From NCBI GenBank assembly GCA_014904985.1, contig MU128956.1:62001-126000 (forward strand): a DNA stretch of 64,000 bases. The letters are read 5' to 3'. Source of the stretch: Hydnum rufescens UP504 (taxonomy: Eukaryota > Basidiomycota > Agaricomycetes > Cantharellales > Hydnaceae). The notes below the pieces were generated by a model. That model had not been told where the DNA came from, ran no database searches, and saw nothing but the letters and a program-made list of their open reading frames with translations. The position numbers were made by a program, and so were the translations under genes. Below are positions 12,700-23,104 of the stretch, piece after piece. Positions within the stretch are counted from its first letter, which is position 1, and each line of letters starts with the position of its first letter.

Positions 12700-13385
12700 A
12701 GAACATAGACTATGTAGTCCATTCTGTTAGCCAAAAATGAATAAAGCAGGCAAATGCTGTAATGTACGTGGTGGACAAACAATAGACAGGCAGCCCCAGC
12801 GTAGAAGTATCCACCACGATAGTCATCCCAGAGTAAACCGGGGACAATGGTAGGGATAATGAACGTGACGAGAATAAGCAGCTCCAAGTACCAGCGATGT
12901 TGGAAACAAATGGTTGGGTTGTTTGCAAGATCACTAATGTCGGCAACACCAGGCTTACAACGTGGCTTTATAACCATCCAGCCAACATGAGACCAAAGGA
13001 GACCATGATGAGCCCCATAAGGATCAAGATCAGTGTCGGTGTAATGATGGTGAGCATGGTGTCCATGAGACCATCACTTAATGGAGCCTTGGACAGCACC
13101 AGCACCGGCTATGGCAAGAAAATATTTCAAAGGTTTCGATGCATTGTATGCATGCTGGGCCCAGAGATGATGATACCCTGCAGTAATACCTAGACTGGGA
13201 ATGAAGTGTAGTGAGCGATATGGTGTAATAATACTAGCATTAGTATCTAACGCACCCAGTGACATAGACCAGAAGACTGAAAACAAAGCTGTCTCCCACC
13301 ACAGTTTTGTGGTGAATGCACCATAGACGGCAAGTATTGGGGTGATGGTCAGGACTGTGAAGCTAATCCATTGAATCTCCTTCAC
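12700..13385 (-). pseudogene. Delta-9 (stearoyl/acyl-CoA) fatty-acid desaturase fragment
   Basis: Minus-strand translation shows the OLE1-type desaturase order: a membrane segment (13385-13256), LGITAGYHHLWAQ (first His box, HRLWAH in the family), NASKPLKYFLAIAGAGAVQGSIK, the second His box GHHAHHHYTD, the GLLWSHVGWM stretch, KPGVADISDL and YRGGYFYAGAA. The enzyme family introduces the delta-9 double bond at the ER membrane. Here an in-frame TGA precedes the second His box (about 13077), arginines of the family appear as His or Cys (as expected from CpG decay of CGN codons), and the N-terminus and third His box/cytochrome b5 region are missing. A 66-nt intron (13190-13255, GTGCGT...CTAG) remains and splices in frame, so this is a genomic gene fragment, not a retrocopy. 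Confidence 0.92.
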
Positions 13386-14447
13386 TGTGTTCCTTGCAGC
13401 TTTAGGGCCAGTTCGGCTGCATGAGAAACGTTTCTGAAGCCTGTTTCTGCAAGGTGTTTCTGAAAGTGTTTCTGTAGTTTAGAAATACCTATTTACTTCC
13501 GACAGTTGGTCCACATTTGCATCTGACTACATTACAATTCTTTCCAGTTGAAGGTACTTTGAGAATGCCTATGCCACTGAACACCCATGGGGGTGAGCCC
13601 ACCATATGGCAGAAGAGTAAGTTTTTCCATTTACCCATGCATTCTCTAGCCAAAGAAAGGCTCATGGCAGGGTGCCATTTACAGTGAAGTAGGTCCTACT
13701 CAATATGCTGCATTCCCCTTTACAAACAGTTTCTCAATCATGTTTCCCAAGGTATTTAGGATGGGCACCATGATGGGTGCTGGTGTAGGGCTCACAATTG
13801 GATTTATTTTTGGGTTGTGGAGTATCATCTGGTGAGCATTGATTCTTGTCCTCAGTTCTATCCACTAACCAGGGTGTCAAGTATGACCCATCTCATAGGA
13901 TGGTGAAGTACAAACAAGTAATACTTCTTGCCTTCATCCAGGAGGCAGATCTAGTTCAGCAACAATTCTTGGGTGAAAGTGAGCCCACCATGTGGCAGTT
14001 ACTTGTTGCTTTTGAGAATTTTATATTGCAGTGGGTGTTAGTAGCATGAAATTCTCATGATGGCAGAGCCTTCCACCTTGGTCAGTCATCTAAGCCTACC
14101 TAGTTAGGTACCACTTCTGGAGCAGATAATGGTACCTAAGTAGGTCCCATCACTATTCCAGCTGAAATGGCCATTTTATGATTCTCACCTCCTGGCCCAG
14201 AATTGGCCAAAATGGCCACAACTGGGACTTAGAGAGAATCTCAGACTTGCAGGACAGTGGGCCATGTGGGCTTATTGGGGATAATCACCAGTATTTATTA
14301 TTATATTCCCCCCTCTGGTGTTTCATTTATAGTTATTTATTTATTATCATTATCACTCACCCCAGGTGGGGGCTGTTTTTGGCAGTCTCATGTTTTGTTG
14401 TTATCAACTTATGTATTTATTTATTTAAAAATTCAATTAAAAAAACA

Positions 14448-14479
14448 TACCACACACCTGCTAGGGCAGGTGTGTGGTA
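14448..14479. repeat. Perfect 14-bp inverted repeat with 4-base loop
   Basis: Arms TACCACACACCTGC and GCAGGTGTGTGGTA flank TAGG. A second palindrome, ATATATCAT-TAT-ATGATATAT, follows about 30 bp downstream. Probably foldback remnants of a small transposon; no gene is adjacent for a terminator role. Confidence 0.7.
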
Positions 14480-14655
14480 CCATCCATTGCCACCAGACAC
14501 TGTAGTATGGATATATCATTATATGATATATTATGGTCAATATTCATGCTTGGGAGGCTTATCATATGGCAAGGTATGATATATCACTCATACATCAATA
14601 TATCCTCTCTGTAGCAGCCATTACAGTAATGTTTCTTTTACAGATATATATTATT

Positions 14656-14760
14656 TCGAGCTATTAGGGTAATATTTATATTACCAAATTGGGGAAATTG
14701 GGATATTGTTTATATTCCCTAATTGGGAGAATTAGGATAATAGTTATATTACATAATTGT
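14656..14760. repeat. Tandem repeat of about 40 bp, each unit containing a palindrome
   Basis: Three units of the form GGGTAATATTTATATTACC, GGGATATTGTTTATATTCCC and AGGATAATAGTTATATTAC, each followed by an AATTGGGG-like spacer. Paired changes in the arms keep the first two units nearly self-complementary. Confidence 0.6.
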
Positions 14761-15042
14761 ACAAATATGGCAATACAATTAAAAAAATATTTGTGCACAC
14801 TGGCAGTGCCATTGGTGGGTAGCTAGCACCACATTGCACATCCACATTTGCACAGTCAATCTTCACCATTGTAACGGCACACAGGGGATGAAAAAGAATG
14901 GCAGAACCATCCACATGCACTGGTTCTGGATGCTAGGACATCCTGTACCACATATGCTTGCCCATGTGGTGGCTCAGGGGTCAAAAGAAGATAGGGATAC
15001 CATCCACACACACCTATTCTGCCTGCCAGTAAGCACCATGCA

Positions 15043-15719
15043 TGTCAGGGCCATGCTATGACAAGGGCACCAAACAAATATAAACACAAATAATTCCAGC
15101 TAAGTCTGGTGTAAGTCTGGCTAAGTCCACAAGAATCTGGGCAAGAATGAGATAAGAAGGTTGGAGATGTTGAAGGAGCAGTCCAGCAGCCCAGAAGGGA
15201 CTAGGCAGAAATGAGCACAGCAGTCCTTAAGCTCATGGAGTCAACTGGAAAATACTTGGAGCTGTAGTCTGGAGTAACAGTGGAAATCCTGAGATTATGT
15301 AATATGAACAAGGAATACAAGAAGGCTGACCTGTAGTCCAGAGTAACAGCAGAAATCCTGAGAGACCAAAGCTGAGGTCTCTGGACTTCACTGCTGGACT
15401 ACTTATACATGATTGATATACTATGGGGGAGTGATCACTAAACAGGAGATGGTTACAGGGGGGCAGGAACAGGGATGCAGGCAGGGGGAAAGTGGACAGG
15501 AACAGGAATGCATGGGAGCATACTGGAAGCAACAGGAAATGAAAGGGAAATTAAATTTAATTGGAAGCAAACCAGAAGCAAACCAAACTTGGGGGAAGCA
15601 GGGGTGGAGTGGAGTGGACAGAGGGAGGAGTGGTCTGGAGTAGACTGGAGTGGATTGGAGTTGACTGGAGTGGATTGGAGTTGACTGGAGTAGATCGGAA
15701 AAAGGGTGGAACCCTGACA
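15043..15719 (-). repeat. 3' LTR of a truncated Ty3 chromovirus (sibling of the 30-39 kb element)
   Basis: The plus-strand ends are TGTCAGGG and CCCTGACA, and the sequence is the reverse complement type of the LTRs at 30241 and 38311. Outside it (15720-15735, minus strand) lies the purine tract AAGAGGGGGGTGA, equivalent to the tract before the LTR at 38311. It therefore is a 3' LTR with internal sequence attached rather than a solo LTR. Flanks ATGCA and TCACC do not match, as expected. Confidence 0.8.
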
Positions 15720-15768
15720 TCACCCCCCTCTTAGGACTGATCATCCTGATTGGTGGGAGGAGCAGGGC

Positions 15769-15879
15769 TCAATGGGCTGACCAGTCCAGGAGGTGTGGGG
15801 GCAGTTCTGTTAAAAGTGGGCATGGCCAGAACCCAATGGAGGAGAATTCAATGGTGCTGATCCATCTCAGAGCTTCTGG
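15769..15879 (-). pseudogene. C-terminus of Ty3 pol (remnant)
   Basis: The minus strand encodes EFSSIGF ... LLDWSAH followed by a stop, matching the C-terminus EFTSIPF ... LPDWSTH of the pol frame that ends at 37253. It lies only about 49 bp from its 3' LTR, whereas the 30-39 kb element has about 1 kb there. It is cut at 15879/15880 by the family A LTR. Confidence 0.78.
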
Positions 15880-17262
15880 TGTTGGAGGGATAAATCCCTA
15901 CACTATAGAATCCTCATCCGAGGCCCATTTTCCTTACAAATGGATCAATTATATGTCACCACGCTCATTTAAATTTATCATCATTCATTTATTCAAGAAA
16001 TCAATTGGATTCCTACCCCTTTCCAACTCATAATACCACCTCATTCCTTTACCATGTCCACCAGTCAATTTATTGACTATCCGTCGGACTTCAACAGGTC
16101 TCATCAAAAAGGGGCAGTTTATGCCCTACTTCAAGTCCATTTTCTTTGGACAAGGCAATTCAACTTGCCATTCTTCCTCAAGACTGTATGGCTTGTCTGT
16201 TCTTCCAAGCCATCCTACTGCCTTAAGGGTGACAAATTGTGATTATGTAATGATGTGGACTGGGCCTAGTTCTGATTCTGGACTCGCAGATTCATCACAT
16301 GATCCAGATAGGGGCTGCACTACTCTGAAGGAGTATTTTTCTAATTTCTCCATAATTTTTGATTGGATTGACTCGAAACGACCACGCCCAGAAGGATATG
16401 AATCGTACCTATCGAATGGTACCAAACACAAAACGAAGGGATCAAAAATGCGGTCCCTGTAACAATATCTTGCCATGATTCATACTCTGAAGGAGTATTT
16501 CTTGATTTTTGAAGCCAATTCTTATTGGATTCGTTCTTGAGTACCACGCTCTGAAAGATGTTGAAAATGCTCATCGAACGGTACCAAGGGAAAAACGAGC
16601 GGATGCGAACTCCATTTTTCACAAGACAACTCCCTCCCCATGACTCCCCCTTTGCTCCACCATTCAAAATAGTGAATTACTTCCGGCCCTCTTATGTCCA
16701 ATGGAGAAGACCCTCAGGGAGACCTATTCCACTTTTCCTTAAGGGAACGTGTCCAGGTTTGAAGGAGGAATAGCATGTAATGTGTCAATCTCCCCTTTTA
16801 TCTTGAAATTGGAATATCTCCATCAGTTTTGAAGATTTTAACTTGATTTCTTTTTGCCTGTATGTCCCTTAAGTCCGACCTTTTTACTTTCTATTGAGTT
16901 GAAGTCTGTATTGTACATTAGGTGCAGATAGCACACAAATTAAGTAGTTCTCCCCCTCCCTCAGGTTTGAAGCTTCTTGAACAGCTGCTGGTCCCTGGGT
17001 GACTTCTCACTACCAAAAGCGAATTCTAACTACACTTTGACTAAGGTCTCAAGAAGGGATTCTTAGGGTGTGGTAATTTGACTGAAACACACATTCTGAC
17101 TTAATTACTTGGGCTTTGCTGGCTCACTGCAATTTCCCCCATTCAAAAGACCTTCCCCCACTCGGACCTGAACATCTGGATTAGATCTGTGATTCCCTCT
17201 TTTGTCCCTGGCTCAACATTGTGGACAGTGGTTGGATTGGTTTAATAACCTTCCTGCTTACA
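15880..17262 (+). repeat. 5' LTR, family A
   Basis: 1383 bp from TGTTGGAGGG to CTGCTTACA. Boundaries are set by comparison with the split solo copy (33987 down to about 32863, then 35727-35976) and the old solo copy (9010-10357). It contains two to three diverged repeats of about 130-150 bp around GATCCGTTCG...GTACCGTTCGA...GATCAAAA text. No coding sequence. Confidence 0.85.
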
Positions 17263-17265
17263 AAT

Positions 17266-17283
17266 TGGTGGTCCTTACAGGGG
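17266..17283 (+). other. Primer-binding site of family A element
   Basis: Starts TGGTGGTCCTTACAGGGG three bases after the LTR end. TGG at the start matches a tRNA 3' CCA end, as for classic tRNA-primed LTR elements; the tRNA species cannot be told from the sequence alone. Confidence 0.65.
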
Positions 17284-17338
17284 ATCTCAATTCAGACCCC
17301 TATTACCAACACTTGCAACAATTTCTCATGTCGCAATA

Positions 17339-18468
17339 ATGTCTTCACCAACATTCACTTGCATGCCTGGACCTTGTTCCAGAGATGCCCCCAGGTTTAC
17401 TGGGAAACGGATTCTACACTTCCTTGCAGAATATGAATTCTGTACATCCACAGCAGGCCTTACACCAGCCCAGATGGTCCACCAAATCACTTGTTACTGC
17501 GACACAAAGTCTGAGCGATTCATCAAAATGCTCGATGAGTACTCAGGTGATGATTGGGGAGATTTTAAGACTCGATTACTCAAGTACTATCCATCTGAAG
17601 AGGAAAAACCGTATTACAAGATCGATCACCTCATCAAACTAGCTAGGAGGAGTCATAATTTAATGTCTATCCAAAAGTTTGATGAATATATCTGTGAGTT
17701 TAAAGTTATTGCAAAGGCACTTGAAGATCACTGGTCTCTATCTGAGACTGATAAACATGACTATTTTTGGAGAGGTCTGAAGCCTCATACCTTTCGTGAA
17801 AATATCGCTAATGTCCTCATGAATCTTGAATTGTGGACGGACTTGATGAAACCCCCACCTATGAATGAGGTTATTAGTACTGTGAAAACTCATCTCAAAT
17901 GAGACCTTTACCGAGTTGCTGATGATGATGAAAGCCCAGAGGTCTCGAGCGAGATGGGCATACTGAGTTCATCAGATTTGGATGAAGAGTCCTTGATTTC
18001 AGATTTGGACATTGAGAAAGATACTAGTTGTTCCAAGTCTAAGAAACACCATGTTAGACTTCAACCAAAGGCAAAGAAAGATGAACCTACCATGAAGCTC
18101 CAACAGGAAGCTAAGCCCCAGGCACAGGAGCCCAGGGACTTGTCTAAGTTGAATATCAACGACCTTGTTGATAAGATCAGCCATTTGACGATCACAATTG
18201 AGGCTGATAGGTCTACAAAGAGACCTCCTAAGCCTTCTGGATCATCAATATGGTGTTTCATGTGCATGGAAGACAGGCACTCACTGAGAGACTGCCCGGA
18301 AACCAAGGCCTTTATTGCGAAGAAAATCTTGAAGTTTTCGCATGAAGGTCATCTTGTGAAGTTTGATGGATCAGATTTGCCTTGAGGTGACATAAATAAT
18401 GGAGGCGTTGCTCATGTCCTACAGGAACAGATAGTGAACGCGTCAAATGTTGAAGTGGATAGCTTACC
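17339..18468 (+). pseudogene. gag of family A element (5' part)
   Basis: One frame runs from ATG 17339 with a single TGA (about 17900) to another TGA near 18383. The N-terminal two thirds is a helical capsid-like segment (APRFTGKRILHFLAEYE, WGDFKTRLLKYYP). A CCHC-like zinc knuckle follows, C-x2-C-x4-H-x4-C around 18255-18300 (WCFMCMEDRHSLRDCPE). The frame continues past the copia insertion at 23105. Confidence 0.75.
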
Positions 18469-18707
18469 TGTAGCACGATCACTGGCATGGAAATGGTTAT
18501 AGATTAGACTACAGAAGGTGTGATTACAGGTGGACAAAGGAGCTTGCCTGTAGTGTGATCACCGGCATGGAAACAGTTATCGCACTGCAGGAAAACATTG
18601 GGTATATATAGGAGATCGGGCCACAGGCCGCTATTGGCAAGCAGAGTTACTTGCCTGTAGCGGCAAGCGGACTTCGGATCAGTGCTTGGAGTGTCCGATG
18701 CTCAACA
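18469..18707 (-). repeat. 3' LTR of copia element
   Basis: 239 bp, plus-strand TGTAGCACGATC to GATGCTCAACA. 18 differences from the other LTR, all transitions at CpG. Confidence 0.95.
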
Positions 18708-18743
18708 CGCCCCCTCGCTCCAAGCACCCCCTAGAGTTGGGTC

Positions 18744-21700
18744 CTATGGAGTGACCTCAGATAGTCCAAGGAGGTTGCATAGATGTGTCAGCTTCTGCTT
18801 CCCTAGTGGTTTTGTGCAGATGTTGGCGGGGTTGTCGGCTGTGGGGATTAATTGAGTGTTAACGGAATTGGTGGCAATGCATTGGCAGATGAAATGGTAG
18901 TGAGTGTCAATGTGCTTGGTGTGGGAGTGATTGACAGGGTTTTTGGCAAGGAGAAGAGTGCCACAGTTGTCAATGAACAGTGTGGTGGCTGAGGAAGTGT
19001 CTTGGCCAAGTTCATGAAGTAAGCAGCGCAGCCAGACAATTTCTTTGCAGGCCTCGGCAGCTGCAACATACTCAACCTCCGTTGTGGATAGTCCAACCAG
19101 GGGCTGCTGTTTGGAGCTCCAGGAGACTGGTCCCCCTGCCAGCATGAATGTGGTGCCAGATATGGATTTGCAAGTGGTGGGGTCCATTGCATAATCTGAG
19201 TCACTGTACCCAACGAGGCCTCCGCCATTGTGTGAGAATGTAATGCCAAGGTTGATGGTGCCTTGGAGATAGCGGAAAAGGTGTTTGATTGCAGCAATGT
19301 GTTTACTGCCAGGGCGGGTAGCGAATCAGGATAGGGCACTGACAGCATAGGCAATGTCGGGGCGGGTTCCTGTCATAGCATACATGAGCAATCCAATGGC
19401 TTCAAGATACGGGAAGTTGCGAGCCTCTTCTGCTTCCACATCAGTCGCAGCCAGCAAAACAAGCTTCTCAGGCAAGGGGGTGGTGACAGCATTGGACTTG
19501 TCCATCCCAAACCTCATCAAGACCTTGCGCAGATATTGAGATTGGTCAATGGTGAGTCAGCCATGCCTAATGTCATAAGAGATGCGCATTCCCACCACCC
19601 AGGTCAGTTCCCCTAGGTCAACCATTTTGAAATGTTGTTTGAGCTTGGTGTGTACTCGAATCATGTCAGCATCCATGTTGTAACCAATCATGAGGTCATC
19701 GACATAGAGTGGAATGATGACTGTGGAGTTGCCACAGTGGAGTGAATAAATGCAGTGGTCAGCATGTGTGTGTGTGAATCCAAGTTTGACAATGAAGAAT
19801 GTGTCAATGACAGAGTACCATTCTCGCCCCCCTTGTTTTAGTCCATACAGGGCCTTTTTGAGTTTCCAGACCCAGGTTTCTTTTCCTGGCTGCTCATAAC
19901 CCTTCGGTTGATGCATGTACACCTCTTCATCCAGGATCCCATTTAAGTATGCGCATTTAACATCCATGTGATGGATTTTCAGCCCGAGTTGAGTGCATAG
20001 TGTGAAGAATACCTGCATGGAGGCTGATTTGACAACAGGTGCAAAGCTTTCAACAAAATCGTGCTGTTGGTCACCCTGGGCAGTGAGTTGGGCTTTGTAC
20101 TGTGATATATTTCTGTCCTTGTCACATTTTTGATGCAGAACTATCTTGTTGCTGATGATCTGTGGAATTGGGTGTACACTGGGATTGATGAGTTTGTACA
20201 CATTGGCTTGTTTTATGGAGTTGAGTTCTGATCTGATAGCTGCATCCCAGAGTTTGGCCTCAGGTCCTTTTAGGGCATCTGCAGTGTGTGGCATGTCAGC
20301 AATGCCAGCCTCAAGGTTAAGGGTGCTGCTTGCTGCTGTGAGTTGCACCATTGAGAGCATGGTGGAAATATCATTGATACCATGTTGTAGGATGCCATGA
20401 GGGCTGTAGTCACTGGGTTCGAGTCTTCTTGGGGCTTTGAGGGTTGAGCGATCCCGAAGTCAGCATGGGGATGGGTCGGTGTTGTCTTCGTCACTGGAGG
20501 TGTCAGGGGAGCTCTCTTCTGTCGAGGGTAGGGTGGTGTCATCCTCGAGTGCATTGATGCTGACAAATTCCTGTTGGACCACAGGAATGGCTGTTTCAAC
20601 AAAGAATGCAGATCGGCTGTGGATGGTTTTGTGAGCTGCTGGGTCCCAGAAGTGCCATCCATGCATGTTGGTCAGGTATCTGAGGAACTTAACCTTTTTT
20701 GCATGATCTCCCAGTTTCTTCACACCATCATCCTTCTTCACTGTGATGTATGCATCACAGTAGAACACTCACAGGTTGGAGATGTTTGGAATTCGCCCAA
20801 AGAAAGCCTTGTATGGTGTCTTCCATGGTTGACAGAGGTGGGTGTTCGATTAATTTGGTAAATGGTAGTGAGGATGCATTCTGCCTGGAGGTTCAGGGGA
20901 CAATTGGTCTCCTTCATGTTTGAGCGAGTTTTGTCATCAATTGTACAGTTGGCTCATTCTGCAACCCCATTCTGCTGTGGGGTTCTTGGGATGGAGTGTT
21001 CAAGGGTGGTGCCAACTTTAGCGCAGAATTGAACCATGGTGTTGCCAATGTATTCATCCCCATTGTCAGACCAAAGAATACCAATGTGGCATCCATACTG
21101 ATTTAAGAATTTGGCATCCCTTTCGATGTACCATGCACTGAAGTCACTCTTTAGTTTCATCAGGTTGACCCACATGTATCCCATAAAATTGTCAATGAGG
21201 GTTGCGAAGTAGCTATTTCCACCAAGAGATTGGACCTCAAATGGACCACAGATATCAGAGTGGACATGCTCAAGACGTGTGGTGGCATGAACATGTCTGA
21301 GTTGAAATGGAGTACTGGCCATCTTTCCCCAAATGCAAGCATCACAAAACATGTCATTGGTCATTGTATCAACAAGATCATCTACACCAGCCAGGGCTCC
21401 CTGGTGAAGGGCATGCCTCAGAGAGTCCAAATTCATGTGGCCTAGGTGTTTGTGAATGAGATCAAGCGATAAGGATGTATTGGAGCGAGCAAGACTTGCC
21501 ATGGGACAAGGTTGGAGATGCAGATCAAAGAGATTTCCACCCCCAGTGGATTCGGTGATGACTTTCCCACTGGCTGATTTTACCAAGCATTGCCCACTGG
21601 TGAAGTGAATGGAGAATTGATGATGGTTCAGGATTTTGACCAAAAGCAGTGAATTTCCAAGGTTGGGGACATAGAGGGCTGAGCTGAGGTGGATAACCCT

Positions 21701-22822
21701 TTTTTCTCCTCTGACAATGACTTTGAGATCGATAGTGCCATGGCCATGGGCTTGGATCAACAATTTGTCTGCAAGGTGAATGTCTCTCAGTGTCGGGAAT
21801 GGAGTGTAGGTCATGAATTCGGATAGCTGACAGGACATGTGATCGGTGCACCCAGAGTCAATAACCCATACATCCTTGCATGATGAATGGTCAACCAAGA
21901 GGGCCGCTGTGGGCAGGGTTGATTGTGCATTGACAAAGAAGACAGCTGGGGGTTCGGGGTCAGGGCTTGCCAAAGTGACTTGGTTTGTTTCAGCGGGCTT
22001 GGTTGTGGTCGAGGTCTTCTTCGGACACTTGGCTTTCACATGGCCTGTCTCCCCACACTCATAACAAGGGGCTGTCTTCAGCCACTGGGCATAATTTGCC
22101 TTTTCTTTGGCTGTCTGTGGGTGATTGTTGTGACGCCCAGCTTGCATGGCCCCTCCTACAGCCTTATTGAGGTCCCCGGCATCAATCAGGCACCTTTCCT
22201 CATCAAGTAGGTCAGCTTTGACTGCTGCCAGTGAGAGAAGGCCTCCACCAGCTCGTGAAAGGATGGTTGTGACAATGACTCGAAAGGGGCTGGGCAACCC
22301 ATGCAGAACAGTGAGCACAAGCAAGTGATCTGGGATTATGGGGCATCCGTGGGGTCCTGTGGCAAGGTAGTCTGCAGTGCCAGTTTCGATTGTGGCAAGG
22401 TACTTGGATATGGATGTGTAGTTGGTGAGGGTTGTGCGAAAAATCTTCTTTACAAGGGTCGACTGCATGGATGCACCCTTGGGCTCATACAGGTCATGCA
22501 GGGTGTTCCAGACAGCGGCAGGGACTTCGAGGTGGCGAATGTGGCATTTCACTGGCTCTTCACAGGTCAGTTGGATCTTGTATAGCACATCAATGCTGTG
22601 GTCAATCCATTTTTCATGATCTGGGTTTGGAATGGTTGGTGGCTGGGAAGTTGTGAAGGATGGGTCTGAGATGTGAGTGGGCGGCAGTGTTACATCAGCT
22701 CCATCAATGAGTGACCAATTTTTGTCATGGTGAAGGATGAGGCGAAGGTCAGAAGACCAGGCGGCATAGTTTTCTGCTCCTCGGAGCTTGGCAATAGAAA
22801 GCTTTTCTGTCATATCTGGCAA
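18744..22822 (-). pseudogene. copia gag-pol polyprotein, broken by TGA stops and shifts
   Basis: The first frame (22822-20954, 622 codons) starts MPDMTEKLSIAKLRG. It holds a zinc knuckle C253-x2-C-x4-H-x4-C266, the protease motif DSG at residue 322, the integrase HHCC (HLGHMN ... FCDACIWGK) and two integrase acidic residues (HSDICGPF, WSDNGDEY); it ends at PQQNGVAE-TGA, where the family has Arg. Downstream frames give the integrase C-terminus (20768-20460), reverse transcriptase (20360-19557, DVKCAYLNG and YVDDLMIG), its connection (19520-19326) and RNase H (19187-18744, GYSDSDYA in the adjoining frame). At least four lesions separate them. A single fused polyprotein without gag/pol frameshift is usual for copia. 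Confidence 0.9.
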
Positions 22823-22865
22823 GATATATTGGTGGCAATAAGGTTAAGCTGATGGGCCCATAACC

Positions 22866-23104
22866 TGTAGCGCAATCACCAGCATGGAAACGGTTATAGA
22901 TTAGACTATGGAAGGTGTGATTACAGGTGGACAAAGGAGCTTGCCTGTAGCGCGATCACCGGCATGGAAACGGTTATCATGCTGCAGGAAAACATTGGGT
23001 ATATATAGGAGATTGGGCCACAGGCCACTATTGGCAAGCAGAGTTACTTGCCTGTAGTGGCAAGCAGACTTTGGATCAGTGCTTGGAGTGTCCGATGCTC
23101 AACA
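22866..23104 (-). repeat. 5' LTR of copia element
   Basis: 239 bp, plus-strand TGTAGCGCAATC to GATGCTCAACA, containing GGGTATATATAGGAG, a possible TATA box. The internal half-repeat GCGATCACCGGCATGGAAACGG occurs twice with CpG decay. Confidence 0.95.

Larger units (their letters stand above)
13386..15042. other. Decayed, AT-rich mobile-element-like sequence
   Basis: No supported gene. The left part (13400-13500) begins AGGGCCAGTTCGGCTGC and then repeats GTTTCTG several times, reminiscent of a terminal inverted repeat from a cut-and-paste transposon; no matching second end was found. The remainder holds the hairpin and palindromic repeats listed separately. Confidence 0.35.
18469..23104 (-). 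mobile_element. Ty1/copia LTR retrotransposon inserted in family A gag-pol
   Basis: 4636 bp with two 239-bp LTRs (18469-18707, 22866-23104) and the 5-bp duplication TTACC at 18464-18468 and 23105-23109. Coding strand is minus: gag, protease, integrase, reverse transcriptase, RNase H, the copia order. On the minus strand the 5' LTR is followed at once by GGTTATGGGCCC, which resembles the site complementary to the initiator-Met tRNA anticodon region used by many copia elements. A purine tract GGAGCGAGGGGGCG precedes the 3' LTR. The LTRs differ only at CpG positions. Confidence 0.95.

Noticed and set aside
13400..13500. Possible MITE starting AGGGCCAGTTCGGCTGC
   Set aside because: No matching inverted end or target duplication could be found, so it is not listed as an element.
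16341..16667. Minus-strand frames in the family A LTR
   Set aside because: Conserved between LTR copies only at DNA level; frames are broken in the 33-kb copy and no motif is present.
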